A stretch of DNA of 35,752 nucleotides from Bacteriovoracaceae bacterium (GTDB taxonomy: Bacteria; Bdellovibrionota; Bacteriovoracia; Bacteriovoracales; Bacteriovoracaceae). The stretch is from positions 1 to 35,752 of the forward strand of contig JAEUWD010000040.1 of the NCBI GenBank assembly GCA_016786485.1, given 5' to 3'. Positions 26,326 to 34,752 of the stretch are shown here, piece by piece (within the stretch, counting starts at the first letter, position 1; the number at the start of each line of letters is the position of its first letter). The position numbers and the translations under genes are program-made. Under the pieces are notes generated by a model. It made no database searches, was not told the DNA's origin, and was given only the letters and a program-made list of their open reading frames with translations.

Positions 26326-26959
26326 TTTTTTTGCGTAAATAAGTTTCTATAGCGAGTTGTATTTCTTCTAATCCGGTTTTCTTCTCAGCCGAAAAATAAT
26401 GAATTTGTTTAACCCACTTAAGCTGTTTATAAAGTGGCTTCATTTTATTTTTTAATTCGTTTTTTTCTTTCTGCGATTTTAACTTATCGATCTTGTTATA
26501 GATAACGTAGGTCTCATTATCAAATGTTTTAAAAAATTCATGAAATTCTTGATCGGCAGCTTGGTGAGGATGACGAGCATCCTGGATATTTAATAACAAA
26601 ACATTATGAGACAAATATTGAAAGAAAGCACCCATGAGCTCATCCCAGTTTTTGCGCATCTGTTTCGTAATTTCAGCGTGGCCGTAACCAGGTAAATCAA
26701 AAAAATAAAAAGGCATGTCAGGCTTTTCATTTAAATAAAATTCAAAAATATTAATTTGTCGCGTGCGTCCTGGTGTTTTTGAAACGCGTGCAGTTGTTTT
26801 TCCAAAAAGAGTGTTAATCGTGGAAGATTTACCTACATTTGAACGCCCGACAAAGGCCAAACCTGTAATGGCGGCATGTGCGCGAAACCAATCCACTAGT
26901 TGTTCAGCGGAATCGATTCCCATTAAAAAATTCGGTTTGGTCCATGGTTTTTGTTGCAT
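26303..26959 (-). CDS. engB: Ribosome biogenesis GTP-binding protein EngB/YsxC
   Basis: From the ATG at 26957-26959 the protein is 218 residues, close to the family norm. The GTPase motifs are G1 GRSNVGKSS (about 38-46), the G2 region TPGRTRQIN, G3 DLPGYG (88-93), G4 in the form NKIDK instead of the more common TKxDK, and G5 SA near the end (FSAEKKTG). EngB is an essential GTPase acting in 50S ribosome assembly. A TTG 16 codons upstream would add a leucine- and phenylalanine-rich tail and is unlikely. Its 3' end overlaps the convergent small helical gene by 23 bases. Confidence 0.93.
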   Translation of the reverse strand: MQQKPWTKPNFLMGIDSAEQLVDWFRAHAAITGLAFVGRSNVGKSSTINTLFGKTTARVSKTPGRTRQINIFEFYLNEKPDMPFYFFDLPGYGHAEITKQMRKNWDELMGAFFQYLSHNVLLLNIQDARHPHQAADQEFHEFFKTFDNETYVIYNKIDKLKSQKEKNELKNKMKPLYKQLKWVKQIHYFSAEKKTGLEEIQLAIETYLRKKTNLEAKS

Positions 26960-27064
26960 AAGACTTCTTAATTCAAAAAAGAAAAAGTGTAAATCATCCA
27001 ACAGCAAATGATAGCTAAAATCCCTCTTTTCTTTATATAGAGAGTAAAAAAGAGAGGATTACTT

Positions 27065-28405
27065 ATGCAGCAACTTAAAGGTCACCGTATTTTAGAGGAT
27101 GAAGAACAGAACCAGAAATTACTTAAAGAAGGGTTAAGGCTAGATGACCAGGTCAGGTTAAGGCCTTTTTATGGTAAGACCAAGCACCTGCAACTTAAGA
27201 GAACTAAGTATTACATTGTCAGTGAGAATGATTTTTCAGCTGAAGAAAGTATTCCACAAATGAGTTTGCCTTGCATGCAAGAAGAGCATTTTAAATTAGA
27301 ATTAAGTCTCTATCATCCACGTGAGATTTCTAGAAATGAAAATAATAGTCGGTATTTGCTTCGTTCATTAAATGACCATCCTTTTCTGCTCAATCAACAA
27401 TTAGTTTTTGCTGCTTATGTTCAGCACGGGGATTGTTTGCAATTAGGTTTAAATAAATTGGATTTTTTGGCGTCACAAGCCGATAAAGCGCATGAAAATT
27501 TTAATAAAATTTTAGAGAATGAAAAAATTGTTCATTCTTTCATCCCGATTTTACTCGAAGGTGAGACCGGGACGGGAAAAAGCTATTTGGCAAAACAGAT
27601 TCATGAAAAAAGTCAGATGGTTGGAAAATTTGTGCATATTAACCTGAGTGCATTTTCCGCCAACCTCATTGAGTCAGAATTGTTTGGTCACGAGAAAGGT
27701 GCTTTTACTGGGGCCAATTTTGAAAAGAAAGGGGCTTTCCAATGTGCGGATCGCGGTACACTTTTTATTGATGAAGTTGATTCTTTATCATGGGATTTAC
27801 AAACCAAATTATTACTTTTCCTCGACTCAAATACCATTCGTCCAGTCGGAGGAAATAATGAAAAAGAGATTCGTGCGCGTCTCATTTTTGCTTCTGGTCG
27901 TCCCCTGAAGCATTTAGTAGAGGCTGGAAAAATGCGTAAAGATTTTTACTTTAGGTTAATGTCTGGAGCGCTAGTGCAACTAAAACCACTACGTGAGGAT
28001 CCCGAGCGCATTTCTAAAATCATCCAAGATTTTAGTTTGCAAAAAAATGTGATGTTAAGTTACAAGTTAGTTGAATTTTATAAGTCACTCCCTTGGCCAG
28101 GCAATATTCGCGAACTGAAAGGACATCTCGAGAAAAAATTAATTTTAGCTCAGCATTCACGTCTTGATTTTGACCAAGAAGATGAATCATTACTAACACA
28201 AAGTTTTGAAATTGATGCTCTAGCCGTACCACGACGTTCAAAGAGCCTGCATGAAGTTCGATATGAACATTGCTTCACAACCTTTGTTCAATTGAATCAG
28301 AATTTTAAGCTGACGTCTGAGGTTTTAAAAATCAATGTGAAAACGCTGAAGCGAATTTTAAAAGATGGTTTGATTGGGGAGAGTTTAATCTTAGGTCCCG
28401 AGTAA
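27065..28405 (+). CDS. Sigma-54 activator with FHA-like N-terminal domain
   Basis: The 446-residue protein has a sigma-54-activating AAA+ core: Walker A GETGTGKS (166-173), the GAFTGA loop that contacts sigma-54 (212-217), Walker B GTLFIDEVD, and the arginine-finger region FYFRL. The first 140 residues end in a beta-rich pattern (LLNQQL, then VQHGDCLQLGLNKLDFL) that resembles an FHA domain, although the usual Ser-Arg/His phosphothreonine-binding signature is weak. The C-terminus has a Fis-like helix-turn-helix (FKLTSEVLKINVKTLKRIL). There is no receiver domain, so control is probably by Ser/Thr phosphorylation or protein binding. A GAGAGGA ribosome site precedes the ATG. The target operon is unknown; no sigma-54 promoter was seen in the window. 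Confidence 0.88.
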   Translation: MQQLKGHRILEDEEQNQKLLKEGLRLDDQVRLRPFYGKTKHLQLKRTKYYIVSENDFSAEESIPQMSLPCMQEEHFKLELSLYHPREISRNENNSRYLLRSLNDHPFLLNQQLVFAAYVQHGDCLQLGLNKLDFLASQADKAHENFNKILENEKIVHSFIPILLEGETGTGKSYLAKQIHEKSQMVGKFVHINLSAFSANLIESELFGHEKGAFTGANFEKKGAFQCADRGTLFIDEVDSLSWDLQTKLLLFLDSNTIRPVGGNNEKEIRARLIFASGRPLKHLVEAGKMRKDFYFRLMSGALVQLKPLREDPERISKIIQDFSLQKNVMLSYKLVEFYKSLPWPGNIRELKGHLEKKLILAQHSRLDFDQEDESLLTQSFEIDALAVPRRSKSLHEVRYEHCFTTFVQLNQNFKLTSEVLKINVKTLKRILKDGLIGESLILGPE

Positions 28406-29293
28406 GTAGATAACCTTAACATCTTCAACTTTACCTTCGATATTTCGCTCTTGCAGATAGTTGTTGAGTTCGGTTTTTACTTTGTCTTTAATTATTTGAC
28501 GGCCTTCATCTTCCAATGGGAACTCAGGCACGATAGGCTCAATTGTTTGTAAAAGATAATCATGAATTTCGTGTTCATATTTATCAAAATATTTTGTCGT
28601 CCAACGATTTGATAATTGAATTGAAAGCTCCGTGTCTACGTTGTGAAGTTCGTTAATATCTTCGAAGTAAACTGGAATTTTCACGTTCGTAAGAACATAC
28701 TGTTTGGCATCTTTTTTGTGGTAGTCAGGTCGTGCCGGTAGACTTGGTTCAACTTCAAGCTCGTTGTCGCCAAGTTCGACACTGGCAGGTGTACGATTAT
28801 TCGAAACACTGAATTCAACGATTCTTTTGGTTTGAACGAAAATGTTTAATGCGCTCAAAGCAAAAACGCTAAATCCAACCGTCAACATAAGAATCTTTTT
28901 TGGAGCTAGACCACCGAACCACTCTCTCAAGAAGATAAAGGGCAAAGTTAATTGCAAAAAGAATAATCCCAAAATTTGATTTTTAGGCGTTTTCTTCACT
29001 TTATCAGCGAAGCTTGCGGCAAAGGCTATGGTTTTCGTTTTGAAATCGATTTCTTTGGTGCGTTCAAATTTGTTAAGCGTTTGCGCTTTAAGATTATTAA
29101 TTAATTGTGCAGTCTTACGTTGGATATTTTCTTTTCGACTCTGAATATCTTTTTCTAGTTTGTGTTCTAAGAAAATAACCTTTTCACGGAAGCTTTGAGG
29201 AACGATTTTCTTGAAGAGTAAAATAAGTAAATGCCCTAGTTTAATTAGCACCTTATCTAAAAACACTTCAGCTTGAATAAGCAGGTTATACAT
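28391..29293 (-). CDS. FliL-like membrane protein with a sigma-28-type promoter
   Basis: The 300-residue protein has a charged, helical N-terminal part (about 35-100, likely coiled coil), two close hydrophobic segments (about 107-123 and 133-153), and a C-terminal domain (about 198-300). That last part follows the FliL pattern: VKIPVYFEDIN, VDTELSIQLSNRW, HDYLLQTIEP, KTELNNYLQ, KVEDVKVIYL. FliL is the flagellar basal-body protein that associates with the stator. Ordinary FliL is about 160 residues with one membrane segment, so this is a larger relative. A sigma-28-type promoter lies directly upstream, and AGGGAG precedes the ATG by five bases. The motility role is inferred from promoter and fold together. 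Confidence 0.68.
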   Translation of the reverse strand: MYNLLIQAEVFLDKVLIKLGHLLILLFKKIVPQSFREKVIFLEHKLEKDIQSRKENIQRKTAQLINNLKAQTLNKFERTKEIDFKTKTIAFAASFADKVKKTPKNQILGLFFLQLTLPFIFLREWFGGLAPKKILMLTVGFSVFALSALNIFVQTKRIVEFSVSNNRTPASVELGDNELEVEPSLPARPDYHKKDAKQYVLTNVKIPVYFEDINELHNVDTELSIQLSNRWTTKYFDKYEHEIHDYLLQTIEPIVPEFPLEDEGRQIIKDKVKTELNNYLQERNIEGKVEDVKVIYLLGT

Positions 29294-29311
29294 GATGACT
29301 CCCTAAAGTAC

Positions 29312-29339
29312 TTATCGGGCCTTTAGCGCAAAAACTTGA
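29312..29339 (-). promoter_or_regulatory. Sigma-28-type promoter of the FliL-like gene
   Basis: The minus strand reads TCAAGTTT (29332-29339), 12 bases, then CCCGATAA (29312-29319), one mismatch each from TAAAGTTT and GCCGATAA. The flagellin promoter in this window has the same 12-base spacer. Transcription would start near 29305, giving a short leader that just includes the ribosome site. Confidence 0.7.
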
Positions 29340-29459
29340 GTAAAAACAGCGTGTATTAGGGGCGAAAAAGAGGCAATACTTTCCACTACTTAGGAAATAA
29401 GCTTCAAGAATTCATAAGCAAGATAGGAAAGCCGAAAGTGATTATAGGAGGGTTGAATC

Positions 29460-30092
29460 ATGAAAAATACCAACCTTTTAATCATGTTTTTTATTAGCTC
29501 GTGCTCGATGATAGCACCTGAGCGTACCTTTATCGAAATGATGGAGGAACCGGAGTACGAAGTCTTTACCCCAAGAGAAGATTTTGCGGTTATTCCAGGT
29601 GATACAGGCAAAGACTATCGTGATAAGACGGAAATTCTTCGCCGTACTCCCGCGACTGAGTTTATGCAACAACAGCAAGGTTATTCGACTAGTTTAGAGT
29701 CGGAATTAGGTTATTTAGAATCGATTCAGAATGCTCATGCCATGGCACAATATCGTCAGGTGAGAGATAAATTCACCAGTACATCAGAGCGCATTTATTT
29801 TTTGAAAATAGGCTCGATGAATGAGCGCAAAGACTATCTTATTTCCCGCGGAATGCTATTGGAGCAGGCCCAATATCCAGATTCAGATTACTACGCTGCA
29901 AGCCAAGTTCGTGAATTATTGATGGGTATGAGTAAGAGTGATGTAACGAATACCTGGGGCAGACCCATTCGTAAAGATATCGCAGGTCATCCAGCCTATC
30001 AGAACGAGCGTTGGGCCTTCTATATGGACGGTGCTACCAAATATGTTTTCTTTGAAAACGGTAAGGTCGCCGGCTGGTCAGATTCACCGTAA
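29460..30092 (+). CDS. Lipoprotein with BamE/SmpA-like C-terminal domain
   Basis: A short signal sequence ends in a lipobox (FFISSC, lipidated Cys15). The middle of the 210-residue protein is charged and glutamine-rich. The last 60 residues (RELLMGMSKSDVTNTWGRP, then NERWAFYMDGATKYVFFENGKVAGW) match the BamE/SmpA-OmlA fold: a helix after 'GMSKSDV', then strands ending in 'ENGKV..W'. BamE-type proteins are outer-membrane lipoproteins that help barrel assembly, but this one is longer than BamE and is better called BamE-like. GGAGG lies eight bases before the ATG. The accA start is 35 bases downstream, so read-through into the accA operon is possible. Confidence 0.68.
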   Translation: MKNTNLLIMFFISSCSMIAPERTFIEMMEEPEYEVFTPREDFAVIPGDTGKDYRDKTEILRRTPATEFMQQQQGYSTSLESELGYLESIQNAHAMAQYRQVRDKFTSTSERIYFLKIGSMNERKDYLISRGMLLEQAQYPDSDYYAASQVRELLMGMSKSDVTNTWGRPIRKDIAGHPAYQNERWAFYMDGATKYVFFENGKVAGWSDSP

Positions 30093-30099
30093 TGTTCTA

Positions 30100-30127
30100 A
30101 AATGCCCTCTTAACGAGGAGAGCATTT
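30100..30127 (+). promoter_or_regulatory. Hairpin hiding the accA ribosome binding site
   Basis: AAATGC (30100-30105) can pair with GCATTT (30122-30127), and CCTC (30106-30109) with GAGG (30115-30118), leaving a five-base loop and a three-base bulge. The paired GAGG plus bulge AGA is the Shine-Dalgarno sequence, and the stem ends on the base before the accA ATG. Confidence 0.55.
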
Positions 30128-31114
30128 ATGGACTACAGTCTGGATTTCGAAAAACCAGTTAATGAGCTGGAAAATCAAATCGCTGAATTAAAACAAGCTT
30201 CGGCCAATCCCAATCTCGACATTACTCGTGAGATTAAGGCGCTTGAGCTTAAAGTTACAACTTTAATTAAAGAAATTTATGAGAAGTTAACTCCATGGGA
30301 GCGCGTCCAGTTAGCACGACACCCTTCACGCCCACATGCCATTGATTATATTAATAAGCTTATTACCGATTTCCATGAAATTCATGGAGACCGAAGATTT
30401 GCCGATGATGCTGCTATGATTGCAGGCTTTGGTTTTTTAGGTGCTCAGAAAGTAGCGGTGCTTGGAATTGAAAAAGGTCGTAAGACACAAGATAAAATCA
30501 AAAGAAACTTCGGGATGGCCAATCCAGAAGGTTATCGAAAGTCATTACGTTTAATGAAACTCGCCAGCCAATTTAATATTCCCGTTATTGCTTTTGTTGA
30601 CACTCCTGGAGCTTACCCAGGAATCGGTGCGGAAGAGCGGGGTCAGTCTCAAGCGATTGCTGAGAATCTCGAAGAAATGTTTGGAATTGAATCACCAATC
30701 GTTTCGGTCATTATCGGTGAAGGTGGTTCGGGTGGAGCTTTAGGCTTAGCGATCGCTGATAAAGTTTTGATGATGGAGTATTCGGTTTATTCGGTTATTT
30801 CTCCAGAATCGTGTGCTTCAATTCTTTGGTCTGATCCAAAGAAAGCTGAAGTCGCGGCAAACTCTTTACAGCTTGGCCCGCAGAAAGCTTTAGATTTAAA
30901 AGTTATTGATGCGGTTATTGCCGAGCCGTCAGGTGGTGCTCATCGAAATGCTGAGCAAGCGATTCAAATGGTTGGTCAGGAAATCTTAGCTCAGATAAAA
31001 AATCTGACTAAAATTAAAAAAGATAAATTATTAGAAGAAAGATTTTCAAAATTCCGCAGTATGGGCAATCTGACTATCACAACCTCAGACGTAACAGATA
31101 TTAAAGGAAACTAA
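30128..31114 (+). CDS. accA: Acetyl-CoA carboxylase carboxyltransferase subunit alpha
   Basis: The 328-residue protein matches AccA throughout. The N-terminal helical part has FEKPVNELENQIAELK, followed by HGDRRFADD, GRKTQDKIKRNFGMANPEGYRK, FVDTPGAYPGIGAEERGQ and GEGGSGGALGL. It forms the carboxyltransferase with AccD, making malonyl-CoA from acetyl-CoA, the first step of fatty acid synthesis in the cytoplasm. AccD is not in the window. Its stop TAA shares its last base with the yicC ATG, so translation is probably coupled into the yicC-gmk-relA/spoT run. The leader hairpin may limit its translation. Confidence 0.97.
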   Translation: MDYSLDFEKPVNELENQIAELKQASANPNLDITREIKALELKVTTLIKEIYEKLTPWERVQLARHPSRPHAIDYINKLITDFHEIHGDRRFADDAAMIAGFGFLGAQKVAVLGIEKGRKTQDKIKRNFGMANPEGYRKSLRLMKLASQFNIPVIAFVDTPGAYPGIGAEERGQSQAIAENLEEMFGIESPIVSVIIGEGGSGGALGLAIADKVLMMEYSVYSVISPESCASILWSDPKKAEVAANSLQLGPQKALDLKVIDAVIAEPSGGAHRNAEQAIQMVGQEILAQIKNLTKIKKDKLLEERFSKFRSMGNLTITTSDVTDIKGN

Positions 31115-31989
31115 TGAAAATCTATTCGATGACAGGTTTTGGTCGAGCGGAAAAATCAGATAGCGATTTTACGGTGACCATCGAAATTAAAACGGTCAAT
31201 AATCGTTTTAAAGATTTCCGTTTTAAAATTCCAGGTCAATTCAATGTCATCGAAAAGAAACTAAAAGATATTCTCGATGAGAACTTTAAACGTGGTTCAT
31301 TTGATCTTTATTTGAATGTAAAAAAAGCCGCACAAGAAAACACTGATTTTGATTTGGATGATAATAAGATTGAACAATTTATTGCTGCTTTTAAAAAACG
31401 TCATCCAAGTGTGGCGGATAGATTAAGTATTAATCCGACAGATTTTTTTCGTCGTGAGTTCTCGGTTGAAGATGATGAAGAGAAAGAAAAAAAATTACAC
31501 CCGTTAATTTTCTCAACGATGCAAGCGGCGTGCAGTGAAGTTCTACAATCACGCAAAGAAGAAGGTAAGAAATTAGTTCAGGTTTTAAATTCACATTTGG
31601 ATATTTATCGCGACTATTATAAAAAAGTGCAAAAATTGAAAGCTGGATATGAAGAATCAATTCGTGAACGTATTCTGAAGAAATTTGAAGAGAATAAAGA
31701 GTTAGTGAAAGTGGAAGAAACTCGCTTTCATCAAGAAATTATTTATTATCTTGAAAAGCTTGATATTGAAGAAGAAATTAATCGTATTGATTCACACTTA
31801 AAAAAAATCGATAAAGTTTTAAGTGGTGATGGCGAAGTTGGAAGACAACTTGATTTCTTATTACAAGAACTCAATCGCGAAACGAATACGATTGGTTCAA
31901 AGTCGGGAAATGTTGAAATCTCAGATAGTGTTATCCAAATGAAAGTTCAGTTGGAAAAAATTCGTGAACAAGCACTGAATTTAGAATAA
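31114..31989 (+). CDS. yicC: YicC-family endoribonuclease
   Basis: The 291-residue protein begins with YSMTGFGRAEK and EIKTVNNRFKDFRFKIP, the hallmark of the YicC/YloC family. It ends in the conserved QLDFLLQELNRETNTIGSKS, where the family keeps an acidic metal-binding cluster, followed by the usual C-terminal helix with VQLEKIREQALNLE. Recent work on the family describes an endoribonuclease acting on RNA. It overlaps accA by one base and precedes gmk by eight bases, an order (yicC-gmk) common in many bacteria. Confidence 0.93.
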   Translation: MKIYSMTGFGRAEKSDSDFTVTIEIKTVNNRFKDFRFKIPGQFNVIEKKLKDILDENFKRGSFDLYLNVKKAAQENTDFDLDDNKIEQFIAAFKKRHPSVADRLSINPTDFFRREFSVEDDEEKEKKLHPLIFSTMQAACSEVLQSRKEEGKKLVQVLNSHLDIYRDYYKKVQKLKAGYEESIRERILKKFEENKELVKVEETRFHQEIIYYLEKLDIEEEINRIDSHLKKIDKVLSGDGEVGRQLDFLLQELNRETNTIGSKSGNVEISDSVIQMKVQLEKIREQALNLE

Positions 31990-31997
31990 AGGTTAAA

Positions 31998-32576
31998 ATG
32001 CCACGCGGACGTTTGATTGTTATCGTTGCTCCTTCCGGTACAGGGAAATCAACTTTAATTGATAGATTAAAAGCGGAAGTGCCCGAGCTTAAATGGTCAG
32101 TTTCTTGTACGACAAGACCAATTCGTGAAGGTGAAGTTGATGGTGTGAATTATTATTTCCTCGACCGCCAAACTTTTTCCGAAAAAATAGCTGATCATGA
32201 TTTTATAGAATGGGCCGTCGTTCACTCGAATTTTTATGGAACGTCGAAAGAGTTTACGGACACTGGTTTAAAAAACGGTGTGAACATGTTGTTCGATTTA
32301 GATGTCCAAGGTGCTGATGCCATTAAACGACTTTATCCTAAAGATTCGGCGGTTATTTTTATTGAGCCACCTTCAGTCGAAGATTTATTGAAACGCCTCA
32401 AGAAAAGAGGAACTGATCCTCAGGAAGTTATTGACGAACGCGTGAGAAATGCTAAGAAAGAGCTATTGCGAAAGAATGACTTTGATTACTTAGTTATGAA
32501 CGATGAAATTGATAAGGCCTATGCCAAACTCAAGTCAATTATCTTAAAAGAAATGGGAAAAAGCGAACGTGGATAG
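31998..32576 (+). CDS. gmk: Guanylate kinase
   Basis: A 192-residue guanylate kinase, with the P-loop APSGTGKST at residues 11-19. The GMP-binding residues are in SCTTRPIREGEVDGVNYYF, with FIEWA and the YGTSKE stretch after it, and the lid is in KRLKKRGTD. It converts GMP and ATP to GDP and ADP, which feeds both GTP and ppGpp synthesis. The length and motif order are normal. The relA/spoT gene begins inside its last codons (eight-base overlap), so there is no room for rpoZ between them. Confidence 0.96.
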   Translation: MPRGRLIVIVAPSGTGKSTLIDRLKAEVPELKWSVSCTTRPIREGEVDGVNYYFLDRQTFSEKIADHDFIEWAVVHSNFYGTSKEFTDTGLKNGVNMLFDLDVQGADAIKRLYPKDSAVIFIEPPSVEDLLKRLKKRGTDPQEVIDERVRNAKKELLRKNDFDYLVMNDEIDKAYAKLKSIILKEMGKSERG

Positions 32577-34752
32577 ATTAGATTTTTCTCACGAAATTGA
32601 TCTGACAATCGATGAACTTGCTCGTCGCTTCCTTGCGTACGAACCTGAAGGCAAAGTCGAAATTCTTAAAAAAGCCTACGAGTTCGCGAATAAACATCAT
32701 AGTAAACAGAAGCGTAGCTCTGGTGAACCCTATATCATCCATCCATTAAATGTTTGCGGTACGCTTATTAAATTGAAAATGGATTTAGATACGATTGTGG
32801 CGGGATTACTCCATGACGTTATCGAAGATTGTGAAGTCACGCCTGAAACACTGGAAGCGGAGTTTTCGGCAGGTGTTGCACAGATTGTTGTTGGTTGTAC
32901 AAAAATTTCTAAAATTAAATTTAAAACTAAAGAAGAAAGTCAGATTGAAAACTTTCGCAAACTCGTAGTCGCGATGGCGAAAGATATTCGAGTTATTATC
33001 GTGAAGCTTGCCGATAGAATGCACAATATGATGACTCTGCAATACGTTTCAGAAGAAAAACAAAAAATGAAGGCACAGGAAACGCAAGATATCTACGTTC
33101 CGCTAGCAAGTCGTTTAGGTATTAACTCGGTAAAAGCAGAACTGGAAGATTTGTGTCTTCGTTATTTGCATCCAGAAGTTTATTATAAGCTGGCTGAAAA
33201 AGTAGCGATGAAGAAATCTGAGCGAAATAAATATATTCGCGAAGTAGTAGAGCTTATTATTGAAAAACTTCAAGAGTATTCGGTTGTTGGTGAAGTTACG
33301 GGCCGTTCAAAACATTTTTATTCGATTTATAAAAAGATGACCAATCGTGGAGTGGATTTTGAGCAGATTCAAGATTTGCTCGCCTTTCGAATCATCGTAG
33401 GTAATATTACCGAATGTTATAAATGCTTAGGGGTTATCCACTCAGCGTTTACGCCGGTGCCTGGACGTTTTAAAGATTATATTGCGATTCCTAAGATCAA
33501 TAACTATCAATCACTTCACACTATGGTGATGGGCCCTAAAGCGGAAAGAATTGAGATTCAAATCCGTACCCAAGAAATGCATGAAGTTGCTGAACGTGGG
33601 GTTGCTGCTCACTGGAAATATAAAGAAAGAGATAAAAACCAAGAAGCAGGCAAAAAGCTTAAGTGGGTAGAAGAGTTACTTGAGTTTAACAAGAACTTAG
33701 ATGATGGTTCAGATTTTATTGAAAATGTTAAAGGTGATTTAGATATTGGTGGAATTTTTATTTTCACTCCAACTGGTGATGTGAAAGAGCTCCGTTATGG
33801 TTCTACTCCACTAGATTTTGCCTATGCTATTCACACAGAAGTTGGAAATAAGACTATCGGCGCGAAAGTAAACGGCAAGATGGTTCCACTTAAACATCGT
33901 TTAAAATCAGGCGATTCTGTTGAAATCCTCACGAGTAAAACTCAGACTCCATCTAAAGACTGGATGAAGATTGTTAAGACCTCACGCGCTCGCGCTAAAA
34001 TCAAACAGTGGTTACTTAAAGTTGAACGTGACCGTCAACGTGAAGTGGGAATGGAGTTACTTGAGAAGTCTTTAAAGATTTACAATACATCGATTTCCAA
34101 AATTGAAAAAGCCGGACATTTTAAACCAGCGTTCGACGCATGCCACGCTAAAGACCTTGAAGAACTTTTTATTCACATTGCTTCAGGTCGAAACAACATC
34201 AAAGAAGTGCTCGCACTTATTCCTGGAATTGAAATTAAAGAAGAAGAAGTTAAGGTTGAAGAAGTTGAAACTTTTTACGATCGAATCAATAAAACAGCGA
34301 AGCGAACATCGAATAAAGATAATGCGATTATTGTTGATGGCGAAGATGAAGTTCTCGTTCGTATGGCGCGTTGTTGTAATCCTATTCCAGGTGACCCGAT
34401 TACGGGGTTTATTACTCGTGGTCGTGGGATCACTGTTCACACGGTTCAATGTACACGTGCCCAGCAAACAGAAAATTTAAACAAGGTCCATGTTGAGTGG
34501 AATAAAGATTACAGTTTTAAATATCCAGTTGGAATTCGAGTTATTACGCATGATAAACCTGGTATTTTATCGGCTATTTCAAAAACTATTAACAACCTCG
34601 GAATCAACATCAAGAGTGCTATCGCTCGTTCGATGCCAGATTTAAAAGGTAGTTTTGTTTTTGAAGTGGAAGTTAAGGATTACAGCGAATTCTTAAAAAC
34701 AGTAAGTGCCATTGAATCGATGGAAGAAGTTATCAGCGTAACTCGTGCTTAG
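32569..34752 (+). CDS. Bifunctional (p)ppGpp synthetase/hydrolase, RelA/SpoT family
   Basis: The 727-residue protein has all Rel domains. The hydrolase HD domain carries His58 and the His82-Asp83 pair in LLHDVIED. The synthetase has RSKHFYSIYKKM, DLLAFRI, FKDYIAIPK, NYQSLHT and IEIQIRTQEMHEVAERG. A TGS domain (FIFTPTGDVKELRYGSTPLDFAYAIH, in part) follows, then a cysteine-containing zinc-finger-like region (MARCCNPIPGD) and a C-terminal ACT domain (KPGILSAISKTINNLGINIK). Both active sites look intact, so it should make and degrade the alarmone (p)ppGpp. The GTG start overlaps gmk by eight bases. Its stop is nested with that of the convergent YdcF-family gene. Whether it is the only long Rel in the genome cannot be seen. 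Confidence 0.95.
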   Translation: MDRLDFSHEIDLTIDELARRFLAYEPEGKVEILKKAYEFANKHHSKQKRSSGEPYIIHPLNVCGTLIKLKMDLDTIVAGLLHDVIEDCEVTPETLEAEFSAGVAQIVVGCTKISKIKFKTKEESQIENFRKLVVAMAKDIRVIIVKLADRMHNMMTLQYVSEEKQKMKAQETQDIYVPLASRLGINSVKAELEDLCLRYLHPEVYYKLAEKVAMKKSERNKYIREVVELIIEKLQEYSVVGEVTGRSKHFYSIYKKMTNRGVDFEQIQDLLAFRIIVGNITECYKCLGVIHSAFTPVPGRFKDYIAIPKINNYQSLHTMVMGPKAERIEIQIRTQEMHEVAERGVAAHWKYKERDKNQEAGKKLKWVEELLEFNKNLDDGSDFIENVKGDLDIGGIFIFTPTGDVKELRYGSTPLDFAYAIHTEVGNKTIGAKVNGKMVPLKHRLKSGDSVEILTSKTQTPSKDWMKIVKTSRARAKIKQWLLKVERDRQREVGMELLEKSLKIYNTSISKIEKAGHFKPAFDACHAKDLEELFIHIASGRNNIKEVLALIPGIEIKEEEVKVEEVETFYDRINKTAKRTSNKDNAIIVDGEDEVLVRMARCCNPIPGDPITGFITRGRGITVHTVQCTRAQQTENLNKVHVEWNKDYSFKYPVGIRVITHDKPGILSAISKTINNLGINIKSAIARSMPDLKGSFVFEVEVKDYSEFLKTVSAIESMEEVISVTRA

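Noticed and set aside
34103-34480. 125-codon open frame inside the relA/spoT gene
   Set aside because: It is low-complexity lysine- and leucine-rich sequence out of frame with an unmistakable RelA/SpoT protein.
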